NCBI RefSeq assembly: GCF_038502225.1
Contig: NC_091374.1
Location: 4,653,909 to 4,717,908, forward strand
Length of the DNA: 64,000 bases
Direction: 5' to 3'
Source: Cherax quadricarinatus
Taxonomy: Eukaryota > Arthropoda > Malacostraca > Decapoda > Parastacidae
Shown in pieces: positions 10,226 through 22,000 of this stretch. The notes under the pieces were generated by a model. That model was not told the origin of the DNA. It worked only from the letters and a program-made list of their open reading frames with translations, and searched no databases. The first letter of the stretch is position 1. Each line of letters starts with the position of its first letter. The translations under genes were made by a program, and so were the position numbers.

Positions 10226-11610
10226 TGATCTAGAATAAGTATTGTAAATTAGAACTTTGAAAAACAAAACTAAGTGTTATTCATATACTGTACTTTAAAT
10301 ATACATGTATTTTTACTGATAACTTGTATATCCCAGTCATACTGTATCTTTGTTCAATGTCTTATGCTAATGAAGCATCATCATGATCACCTGGTTTCAC
10401 TTCCCTAAAAACATCATGAGGGTTGAGTCTATGCTAAATTGATATGAAATTATATTTGCAGCAAATAATCTTGCATACAACCTGATAAACCAATTTGTGA
10501 ATGAGTACATTAATTTGTTGCAAGTCTTATGGCAATATTCACACTTAAATAGGTTTATTAGTCACCACCTCGCCTACCAAGACCGAAGTAAAAGCCCATA
10601 GTAGAACTTTGACCTGTTCTCTGAACATTTGGTACTAAATGCTGAGAGGTTTATATGTACCTTGCAAATGTGTATACTATTACCATGTTCTAATTATTAT
10701 TTTAGGCAATTACAACCTTAATGAATCACATCAGAAGGCAAGTTGAGAGTATGAGAAACAGTATGGAGCTGCCATTTATCCATTATATATGTTAAGAGGT
10801 TCTTGACATCATGGAAACTGGATCCCAGTCTCAATTATTATTATTATAATCAAAGGGGAAGCGCTAAACCCGGAGGATTATACAGCTCCCAGTCTCAAAC
10901 CAGACCTCCTAAATTGGAAAGAAAACATACTAGAATAAGAATTATGAAGCACTGTTAAGTATACCAAAGTAAAAATTTGTCAGACATTTGAGAGGGTACC
11001 AGCACCTGTATGTCAAGAGCTATAGTGGAACTGATAGCTCTAATGAAGACTATAATCTGATCTAGCATGTCAATCTTCACAAAATGAGGAACCTTTCGAG
11101 TTAAACAGTTAAAAAATCAGTAGGAACAGCAACCTCAGACACAGTGAAACAAGGTTTGTTTCATTAAGTCCCTTAGATCAATAAAATAACATTTTAACCT
11201 TTGTAATGAACAAGGATAATAAAACATTTCATTTTGTTAGAAACTGCATTCTGTAATTCCTTTACACCACAGTACATCGTAATGCAACCACAATTTCAAA
11301 CAAATGCAATTGTAAACACACATTCCAACCCTATTTAGTACATAAAGAAAAATAAACTAGGAACTGCCAGCAGAACTTTGAACTCGAGCAGCACTACACT
11401 ATTCATCAGGTACTTACGGTACATCTTATCAACTTATATATTAATACTTTGGCAAAACAACTAGTACCAGATTTTACTTATAATTATTATTGGTAATCAC
11501 ATTAAGAACATTAAAGATCACACAAAATAGTACAAAATAGTTTCTTTATATAAAACTTTTGGTTACAATAGCATGAACAAACAATTATACAGCAATTATG
11601 AATGTTACAA
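10226..11610. other. unassigned DNA with one SINE fragment
   Basis: Only a SINE head fragment at about 10835-10895 (ATT tract then 'ggggaagcgctaaacccgga') is recognised. No exon found. Confidence 0.4.
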
Positions 11611-11613
11611 ATA

Positions 11614-11822
11614 CAGGTCGGCCATCACTAATCCAGCATCATTGGGACCAGTAGTGTGCCGGATCAGTGAGTTTCCCGGATTACAGAGTGGTTAGGTTAA
11701 AATACAATTCACCTATCAGTAGAGACTTTGTTACATCTTCCTCATTTATGATGAAATTTGAAATTATGCTAGCCAAAATTAGTGCCGGATAACTGATTGC
11801 CGGATTAGTGATGGCCGACCTG
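11614..11822. mobile_element. 209-bp MITE with perfect TIRs and TA target duplication
   Basis: Left terminus CAGGTCGGCCATCACTAATC and right terminus GATTAGTGATGGCCGACCTG are perfect inverted complements, continuing with 'CCGGCA'-type homology inward. TA flanks both ends (11612-11613 and 11823-11824). The CAG...CTG ends and TA duplication fit a pogo/Tigger-type non-autonomous element. Confidence 0.85.
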
Positions 11823-11824
11823 TA

Positions 11825-13180
11825 TAATAACAAGGGTGTATTATGCAGCAAAAGTATTTAAAGGACAAAACTAGAAATACTCTACTAAAGCAGATACAGT
11901 AATAAAATTTACATCATACCTGTACATGAATTTTTAACATCCCATTTCCCTTCAAAATGCTGTACCAAAGATGACGCAAAACGCAATCAAATAAAAGGCA
12001 TATATTCCAATACACACTTGCAGTTCTTCAACTCGACATCCTTATCTAAGAACAATGTGATTCTCTGTCACTAAAGAAGAATATTAATCACTTAACACTT
12101 AGTTTATCTCATGGCTTTAATACGAATTAAATTACTAATATCACAATCAAGTTTACCGTTTCCAAAGCATTTCTCAGAACTTCAAGCATAAACGTGTTTT
12201 GAAATATAAATGAAAATAAAATATTAACATCCACAAAATTCAATGTAGCACAGATATTTCCCTCAGTTAGTGAAGTTTTCTAGTCCTTATGACAAATACA
12301 TGTGTGTGTGTGCGCACGTGCGCGCGTGTGCATGTGCGTGTCTGTGTGTATCTTATGATTAGTAAAGTGAGAACTGAGCCTTGGTGTCACACTGTGCTAT
12401 ATGACCAGCATGGTTCATCACTAAATGCACACACAAACACACACACACACACACAAAAAAAACAAAAAAAAAAAATCTACCTTTTTTGTATTGCCAGTGT
12501 TTGACTGCTAAAACTTTCTGCTATAATTATGCCTGTGAGAAATGCAAATATGTACAGAATACTGATTACAGATTTACATACAAATTATGAAACTACATGT
12601 TTTTAATAGTTTCCAATAAGTGCTGGAAGAACTTTTTCATTTTTGAGTTACTTGTTAACCATAACTGCTGTACTTCTATCATAAACATCTTGCTATCACA
12701 TGGCACTATGACCTATGATACCTCTAATCATAAAGGAACTCTTGAGTTTTGGTAGTAACTAATAATTACAGTAAAACAAATGTTATTTCCAGACTGGAAG
12801 GTTTTATGCAGTTTTTAATCACAGTCCAAATCTAATGATTACTTTTTAAAAAACTAAAACACTGAAATGGTTTGGCCTAATTACAGCAATGGTAAATATG
12901 AAAAAGTATATACTGAATTAAAATTCTGTTCATTATAAAAATTACAACAGAAGAATTACAGTCATTCTAGTACATTTACAATAAATATATCAAGAATAAT
13001 AAATTAATAAAAAATCCTCTCTCCTAGTATACATAAATTTAACTACTTCTAAAGATTGGTAAAATAATTTAGTAAGAACTCTTGTATTTTTCAAACCCCT
13101 GTCAAGCTCAAATCATACCATTTACACACAAAATTGTTTATAATAAAATCACTTTTAGCAGGATGTACTTAGTTCAGAAC
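11825..13180. other. unassigned AT-rich DNA, possibly zinc-finger 3' UTR or intergenic
   Basis: Low-complexity AT-rich sequence with no supported exon. Confidence 0.35.
12300..12350. repeat. alternating purine-pyrimidine (GT/GC) tract
   Basis: About 50 bp of near-perfect alternation including 'tgcgcacgtgcgcgcgtgtg', a sequence type able to adopt Z-DNA. A (CA)n plus A-rich run follows at 12429-12476. Confidence 0.75.
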
Positions 13181-14139
13181 CGAGTGTTAGGAATAAGAAT
13201 TGTGTTAAGCTCCTCTAAGGACTCGTAGTGTTATAAGGAACAGAGTATACAACATGTGGAAGTAGAAAGCGGGCTACAATATAGTGGAACAGAATGTGAA
13301 AAGAATTATTAGGGAAGAGAATATCTGAATGAACAAGGAGTGCACTCTCTTACAAGCATCAGGGTAAGGATCAACCGACTGAAGGAGAAAAAAAAAAAGA
13401 TACGGGAAGAGACCAACAGTACACAAAGCCATTTATTTTAAGCAAGTACTGTACAATACTGTACATATAAGGACAAACTGGAAAAGCAACAATTGAAGTT
13501 CTTCAATACTCTCCCTGTATCCTGAGACAGAATTTCCTGGCAAACTATACAAAAAAAAGAAGAAAAAAAAGAACATATCCCTAGACAAGATAATCAACAC
13601 AAACGCAACAAAATCAAGAGATGGTTGCACAGCACAGGATGCAACGTAACAAAAAACTTAATGTGAAGAAAGGGGAGATACTAGTTTTAGTAACAGGCAA
13701 AAAGTACAAGACCAGGAGATGAAGATGAAAATGAGTCAAAGAGGAGGTAAGTGGACACAAGTGGCAAAACGTGCAACACACTCCAGGGTGTCCTGAGAAT
13801 CAACAGCTGTGTGCTCTGAGGCAAGAGCACATTCTTCTAATTACCTCACCTTTTTGTGTGAAGGTCACTGGTCAGAATTTTCTATATAAGCAATTATATT
13901 GTCAGGTGTTTCTATATCAGAGACACGAGTGACCACATTTGTGAAGACCCCCATCCCCTCAGAGGTTAGCAGTCTTGATGGATATTAAATTGCAGCAGAG
14001 GAAGGCTGCATGCCACTAAGGAGGTTTTGGACGGATAGTGAGTACACACAAGCCTCCACCTCCACCACACTAATATGGGCAAAGAGCCCTCAGCAGGGAG
14101 ACAGAATGAAGAAGGAAGGCAAAGAGGAAAATGTAAATT
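13181..14139. other. unassigned DNA
   Basis: No domain or splice-consistent exon. Since 14225-14600 is a LINE piece, part of this interval may be more of the same decayed element, but no diagnostic motif supports it. Confidence 0.3.
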
Positions 14140-14225
14140 GACCAAGTGTGATCCAGGGAAGAGAAAGTCAGGTTCAATTCTTTGGGTCAAGAGTCCCTCA
14201 CTAGTGTCAACGAACCTCCCTTGAG
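14140..14225 (+). repeat. SINE 3' half
   Basis: 'gtgatccagggaag', 'ttctttgggtcaagagtccc' and 'gaacctcccttgagg' match the 3' half of the common SINE. Confidence 0.6.
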
Positions 14226-14600
14226 GAAAAAGATTCAGGAAGATAAATTAAAGGCACTGATGATCAAAGAAAAGGATCCAGACATCATACTTCCCATACA
14301 AAATGTTGAACTGGAATGGGTTACCTCATAGCAATACCTTGGTACTTGGATTAACAAAAGGCTAATGCCTCAGAAGTATGGCATAATTAAGGTAATTAAA
14401 GCCATGAACAATCCACATGCTGGCACTAGTCATGAAATTTTAATTTATTATCTCCACGCAATTCATACCATCACTGATTACAGTGTACCAGCAGATTGAC
14501 ACCTCTCATCAATGGAGTAAACAGAGGTAATACAAAACAGGCAATACGAACTATACATGGACCACCCCAGTGGACTAAACCAACCTGTTCTCAGAAGAGT
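14226..14600 (+). mobile_element. decayed Jockey/I-type LINE, post-RT region
   Basis: Translation gives a block equivalent to YLGTWINKRL, then GTSHEILIYYLHAIHTITDYSVP, then VIQNRQ..LYMDHPSG. These are the recurrent segments just downstream of the polymerase domain in arthropod non-LTR retrotransposons. There are frame breaks and no long open frame. An (AAAT)n tract follows at 14603-14640. Confidence 0.55.
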
Positions 14601-14639
14601 TGAATAAATAAACAGATAAACAAATAAATAAATAAATAA

Positions 14640-16050
14640 GAAAACAAACAATTCAGCAATTCTCAGGTGATACAATATATCACGAGTTCATGAGCTACTA
14701 GCTTTCTTCTCTTTTACAATGCACTAAGTAATGCTGCCATAAAACATTGATTATGTGCTGGATATGGTAGCTAACACTTACCAATCTATCCAATAGTTTC
14801 AGTTAATTTCCAAAAACGAATCAGTAGTACTGACTGTTCCAACTTCTATGCATGAACAAGGCCACAGCTCCTCAAACTGAGGAGAAAGGGAAGAATACTG
14901 AAACTGATTATCACAGGATTGAAACTGTAGGAGACAGTGAAGAGAAGCACACTGTAAGACAACTAGCTTTCTCTCAACAGAGATAGTAGCAAATCAAATA
15001 CTATGATTTTAATACTGAAAAATGCTATTAGCCATCCCTAGGTGTCCAATATTGTAAATAACAAAGAGTAAACTAAGGTGCAATGTAAGTTACCAGTCCC
15101 TGCTGCAGGGCTTATAGACTATGCATTTAGCTGATGCACTGTGCCTTATATTCTACCTGCTACTTCCCTGCTGGGCTGAAGACCATACAATATACTGAGG
15201 TACTAATCAAGGCACATACAAATCCATTTTCATCTCTACTTTAGAAGTAACATTTCTTGCAATGTGTCGAAGTGAGCGATGTGTGTATTGTGTATGTTTA
15301 TGTGCACCAGGCTCCAAGTACATTCTGGGGTATATACCGTCTTTTCATTTATGTTTATGTAAATGCATACACCTACTCATAGGACATATTTATATGCAAA
15401 TGTTCTCTGTTCCTAGAATATACAAAATCAAGTGATTTTCATTCCATTATCTAATTGTAAACAAGTATAATATCATTCAAGTGTCATGATTTCCTTTTGT
15501 CAACAGCAGTAAGAAAAAGAATATATAACAGTGCATAGGTCATAATACAATACAAGGATACATACTATGATTTTGAAGGCACTTGCAAACTTTCATACTT
15601 TTAACTTACTCCAAAGAACAATTACTCTCATCAATATACACCTTTATATGTAATGAAAGCAAACCTTTGGGTTACTTGGCATTAAGTATTTATTAACTTC
15701 AGCTAAGTTCTTAACCTTTTCTTGATATAATGCATTTCATTCTTTTCTTGAACATGTGTTATTCTCAAAGCGTAATTGCTATCGTTTATAAAACAATGAA
15801 GCCTTTGATATTATTATTATTACTTATTAAGACAGCTAAACTAAAATTTTATCTACTAATATAGTAGATTACAAACACAACTGCACAATTTCTGTTGGCA
15901 ATTTTACCTTAAAACAGTAACAGGAATATAATTTCCTCTTAAGTTATGACCAATTGTTTTTCAAAGCCGCATTTCATCCAAAACACAGTATTGAAGGCCA
16001 AATGATTGAAATGTACTTCAGATTTATTCACTTTCAGTAGTATTTAATAT
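14640..16050 (-). other. presumed 3' UTR and downstream flank of the zinc-finger gene
   Basis: AT-rich sequence after the stop codon at 16051. Antisense AATAAA signals exist at 16023-16028 and 15689-15694, either of which could end the transcript. No coding exon found. Confidence 0.35.
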
Positions 16051-16086
16051 TCAGCTTCCCACTTCACTGTCACTGGTTTGAATACT
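16051..16086 (-). CDS. zinc-finger gene, terminal coding exon
   Basis: Eleven codons and a TGA, behind 'ttttgcag'. It encodes a Ser/Asp/Glu-rich end ([11 protein letters not shown]). It joins in phase 0 to the exon at 18305-18415 across a 2.2 kb intron, so it is easily missed by open-frame searches. Confidence 0.75.
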   Translation of the reverse strand, partial: SIQTSDSEVGS

Positions 16087-19000
16087 CTGCAAAAAGCCAA
16101 ATAAAAATTAACACACGAATGAAAATATTTATTTTTATGTGAAACACACTAATAGACAGGTATGTACATTTTTTATTTTTAACACACTGGCACCAGCATC
16201 TCCCACCAATGTAGGGTGACAAATTCACTCTATCACTGTCTTAAGAACATAAAGAAGGAACACTGCAGCAGGCCTACTGGCCCATGTGAGACAGGTCCAA
16301 GTCTCCTAACGGCTTAAGGCAATGCCCCAACCTAGTCACGTCAGGTCACATTCACTTAAGGAAGGAGCACGGCATATGCCATGAAATCATAGTAAAACAA
16401 GTTCAAAAGCAACGGTACATACTTGTCCAAAAAACATGCTGTAGCTTGCATTTTATATTTTTCTTTGCATATGGTATATAATCAAAATGGCTGAGATGAT
16501 TTATTAACATATGTACATGAGTTAAGGGAGCATTTGGGCAATTTTCCGCGCGCGCTCAACCAAAAATCGAAAAATTATGGAAATTGAGTTATATATACCA
16601 AAAAATAGCTTAACTCTTTGGCAACACAATGGTACAAGAATCAATGTTCTAAGACGTTTCTACAAGAAATTATAGTCATTTATATCAGGTATGGTAACGA
16701 CGATGTAGGTAGCGCGTCTGTTCTCAACCCAAGTATTTTTTGGAATTTTTTCCTTGTTTTTTATTTCTTTTTCTTTGCATTATTCTTTCTAATATAATAA
16801 TTGATTATTTGGCATCATATAAGAGTAGGTGGAGCTTATCAGTAGAGTGCCAGCCAATAGGGAGCCATCTGAGAACACTCGGCAGTACTCCCCCTCCAGA
16901 TGGTGCCAGGTGAAATCACTTCATTATTACGTTTATATCAGCTTATATATCAACTATACGGCTTATTTATCTATCAGAATTGATCTAATATGATATAATA
17001 AACACTATAAATAACAAACAAACATGTTATATACTCTAGACTGAATAAAATAGGCCATAATATAGCGAGAGTCCACCAGCAATATTTCGATATAAATGTG
17101 TTACTCCTGGTCTCCTTGTTCTATTGTTTGGTCTGTGAGTGATAGAAAACGGTGTTTTGAAGAGGATAACTGCACTAGAACATCAGTTTACTAAGAAATA
17201 CACCAAAAAAAACCCGATTTCCGCGCAAAAAAAAATTTTTTTGAGACGGTAGGCCTGCCGACGTTTTCTAGGCCTATATCTCGGAAGTAACTTTTTCACT
17301 TATTTCGCTAAAGTACACCATTATTAATGATTGTATTGAAATGATTTTCACTGACAATATAAAACAAGGTGTGTTTGAAAATCTGATGCTTCTTTTTTTG
17401 GAATATATCAAATATTTTTGATTTTGTGGGAGGTAAAAGGCAGATATTTTGGTGAATGCAAAAAAGTCTATCAAATGTATTTTTTTTTTCCCATGATAAT
17501 AAGATATATTAGATGAAACATGTGCATCCCGAATTAGTGTCAGATGTATTCTAACGGTTGGGATTGTCGGAAGTGCCACTCGAAGTGCCATTTTGTCATA
17601 CCTTGCTGCCATATATGAAGTCACTGAAATATTTTTTTTCTCTGTTGTTTGTTGGCCAATCATACTGAAACTTTGTCACATTCTTCTACATATGAACCTC
17701 TAAATGTACACCAAAAATAAAAAAAATTGGTTGAAAAATAAAAGAGTTGGCCAAATTCAGGGACGTGCCCCTTAAGCTTCCAGGCAATCTGATTTATTTG
17801 TCACTCCCAATTTAAAGGTTAATAATGACAGCAAATTAACCTTACTAAAAAAAATACTTATTTAAAATTGTTTTTTTAAACACACTGGCTGTCTCACCGA
17901 GCCAGAATGACCCAAAAAAGAAGCAAAAGCTTTTCTTTTTTAAATTTAGTAATTTATACAAGAGAAAGGGTTAATAGCCCTTGATCCCAGCATTTTAGTT
18001 GACTCTTATGACATGCATGGCTTAGGAGGATTCTTCTCCACTTCCCACAGAGAATTTACATGTCTTCATGATATTTAACTCTGAAGTATTTATTAGGAAG
18101 TTCCAAATGAATGTACAAATTGCAGCAAAATGTATAAGAGAATATGGAACATTTTATGAAGGGATTCAGGGAAATCGATTAGCCAGACAAGACTGGTGGA
18201 AGTGAATGATGGTGAAAGCGTTTCTTTTTCAGGTCATCCTACCATGGTGGGAAACGAAAAGTGTTAAAAAAAAAAAAAAAAAAAATCAACGTATCTCTTC
18301 TCACCTCTGGAACTTCATGTACAACCAAATTAACTGATGGGTCAACAGTTTCACTGCCAACTTCATCTGATGCTATCACACCTTCCATGTCTCCATCTAT
18401 AACCATCTGCACTTGCTGCAAGAGATAATGTCACGATTAAAATTAAACAAAATTGTCAGTACCATGTTTCCCTGACTATGTCAGTCAATGTTTTTTCCTT
18501 TATTTTTTCACTATTTCTCATCAACTATAAATGGATGCTCTCATATTGAAACTCTCTTTTTTTTAGAGCAACAATAAAAACAAGTATGAAATAAGTGCAT
18601 GAGCATGATGATAGTACATACATGGTACAATTAGCTTACCTGCTGATCTACTACCATGGCATTGCCATCATGGTTAATAATGATGTGTTGATTTCCAGTA
18701 CCTAAGTGGTACCCAGCATTCTGCAAGGCATCCATCAAGGCAGTTATGTTGGCCTGTTCCATTGTCACTGCATTGCTATCATCCATCTGTAGATTAATAC
18801 ACAATGGAAAAAAGAATTCTGCTGAAAATGTAGAGCTCAAAAAAGTCTTAGCCTATGCCAATATATAAGATGCCATCAAGACAGAACAAAAAATACAATT
18901 AAAATCTGTATTGCCTCTGTATTTATTTTCTACTGAAATTGAGAGAGAGAGAGAAAAAAAAAAAAGGCTGGTCTTGAAAATTTTGAATTTGAGGGCACCA

Positions 19001-22000
19001 GAGGTAGCACTTGTATAATTTAAACAAGACTTAAAATGAAATTCATTAGCAACTGCAAAACAAAGTGTACCTTTATTTGTTCTATGTGACCATGTTGGTT
19101 CATTATGTGTGTTGCCTGGGCATGATCTGGTGGAACTACTTCATACTCCCCTAAACTTATTTGTCGCAGGTACTGCATGCCCTCCATGCCAGCCAACCCA
19201 TCTGAAACCAGAATAAAAGTTAAAATGACAAAATATAAAAAAATACATCAAAGTATCATAATTCCCATGATTTTATCTCATTACTTTGTTTCAACAGGTA
19301 AAATGTTCCTTCACATAGGTCTGAGCTACCAGGATGTGAAATTCTATGTAAATTTTTCCATCTTTAATAATGAAGGCATCAAATGTCTGCGTATATTCTC
19401 AATAAGCCCAACCTCTTCAACAAAGGAATATTTTAGGAAAAAAAAAAAAAACATGAAAATGAATATTGTACTACCATAGATCAACCTTTCCAGTCAAGTA
19501 TGAAACACACAGGAACAATATAAATAGCATATTTGGCAGATGTCCCTCATAGGAATGAGGGACCTCTAAACTGTTGTATCTGTGCACCTATGGCAAGACA
19601 GTGAAAGTGTGAATGATGGTGAACGTGCTTCTTTTTCAGGTCACTCTACCTTGGTGGGATACAGCCAGTGTTAATCCTTTCAGGGCCCGTCCCGTAGATC
19701 TACGGCTTTACGTTCAGGGTCCAAACCGTAGATCTAAGCCATGAGCTCAGCTCACTCTGATAAACTGTGAGTGGTACATTTGGGCCTAGATATGAGAGAA
19801 TACATCTATGTGGTATGTGTGCACCACATAAAACAAATCCTGCAGCACACTGTGTATAATGAGAAAAAATCTGAGACCATGATTTTCGATTAAAACAGCT
19901 ACTTTGCAGTGTTTTTTCATATGTTTTTTGTAGTTGTATTTGCGATTTCTTGGTCTCATTTGATAGAATGGAAGATATATTACAGAAATAGAGATGATTT
20001 TGATTGGTTTTAGCACTGGAAATGGCTTGAAACTGAGCTCGAAGTAGCGGAAATGTTAAATTTTTGCCGATGTTCAAGAGTAAACAAACGACCTCACACG
20101 TCTAATACATGCCAGCTGGTGGGTCTAATATACATTCACAAATGTGGTGATGATATTTACACAATTATTACAATACTGCATAACAGTAAATCTTATATTT
20201 TTTGGTGTGAATAAAAATTCATTATGTGAATAAAAAATCAAAATAGAATTTATTTGTAAAGCCTCAAAACGTAACTAATGAACAGAGGAAATGTTAGTTT
20301 AGTGCCAGGAATACCTACATTATTTATTCTGGACCCTATTTTGAAATTGGAATATTTTGAACTTTGTGTTAAATTGGCCAAATTAACAATTTCCGATCAC
20401 TTTATTTTGTAGTTGAAACAGTTGACTTGGTGATTTCTTGTGCTCAGTCGATAGAACAGAAGTAATACTAGTGAAATAGCTAAGAATTTGGTCGACTGGA
20501 ATAATGTAATTGGCCTAAAATGGGAGTCAAAGTCGGCAAAATCGCCGATTCGTAAATATCGCTGACACATCAAAATTCGCGAGAGCATAATTTCGTCAAT
20601 TTTCCATCAAATTTCATACTTTTTGTTTTATTACCTTCACAAAAAGATTCTCTACCATTTCATAAGAAAAAATAAAAAAATTTTCTTTTTGAAAATTCTT
20701 GGACACTGGGGCACCACTTCAGATTTTGGCCTTGGACCCTGAAGGGGTTAAAAAAAAAAAAAAAAAAAAGTTATTTCTTTCACCATATCAGCTGTGTCCC
20801 ACTAATTTAGGGTGACTCAAGGAAGGAAACACATACGTCTCCATGTAAAAAATATTTTTTGCTACAAAACTTGAATTATGCTTATTTTTGTTGTACCTTT
20901 TGACATTTGAGCTTGGGACACTAGGTTGACAGCAGTAGCTAATAGATCAACAGAGTTGATTCCTTCATTAGCTTCAGAGTCTCCAGCTGTGATGGAGGCA
21001 TCCTGATCAATTGCATAACTCATAGTCTCACTCTCGCCCATGGCACCAATGATTATACCCCCTGTGTGAGGCATAGATGAATCCATCGAGTGCTCATCAT
21101 CTTCCTCACCTTCCATGACTGGCTCGGGAATTGATCTGGAAAGTCATACACACTACAATCTTCCCATCCCCTTGGTAAACAACTGATAAAAACATCCTTT
21201 ATTTAGCTCATAAGAAACTGTCAGATAAATACTTCTCCATAAAGAGCAATGTGGCACACTTACGGTCGGACAACAGCAGGATTGATGACCAGTGGGTCAT
21301 TGACATGGACTTCATTCTCTGCAACAGTGATTGCAGAGGTGCCAGGCGAGGCTGGAGATTTGGAGTCCTGCTCCTGAAAGGTATGTAGCAGTCATTATTG
21401 TAGTTTGTAGATTTGGGACTAGGCCGTAAAGTATCTTCCATGTACTGTATGTACATGCTCAGTAATAACCCACATGGAGACAGCAACTCAGAAGATTAAC
21501 TGATCAGTATAGTACTTCGATCCCTTTCTGGGAGCCTCTTCAGCAGTGGATCAAAATATACAGATCAATTAATCTTTCGAGTTGCTGTCAAAGAACACGT
21601 ATTTATATATTATCAGATAACACACACTTCTCCACTCTAGAGTGCAATCCAAGTACTTTGAAGTGTTTTCAGTAGTTTAAATACTTTATTGGCAGTAAAC
21701 AATCTCTGTACAATTTCCAGCTCTGATTTATCTCCTACTTTGAATGAAGATGTGAGCACAAAACAAATGAGAGTACAAGTGATTTGCAGGGTATCATTAT
21801 TGATATTATTTCTCTCATTTTGAAAGTCCTCATTATCCATCTTGTCATTTTTCTAACCTTTGCTACTTTTGCATAATTGTGTTCTCTAAATGATAGGTTA
21901 TTGGATATTATGATGCCCAAGTCTTTTACATGTTTCTTTCATTCTATGAGATGGTCTTTCTGTGTTTTGTATCATGTGCTCATTTTGAGTTCTATATACA

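Noticed and set aside
17274..17663. 129-codon antisense open frame in the TTAA element
   Set aside because: Kept as part of a possible transposon but not called a gene: no motif and no flanking splice sites.
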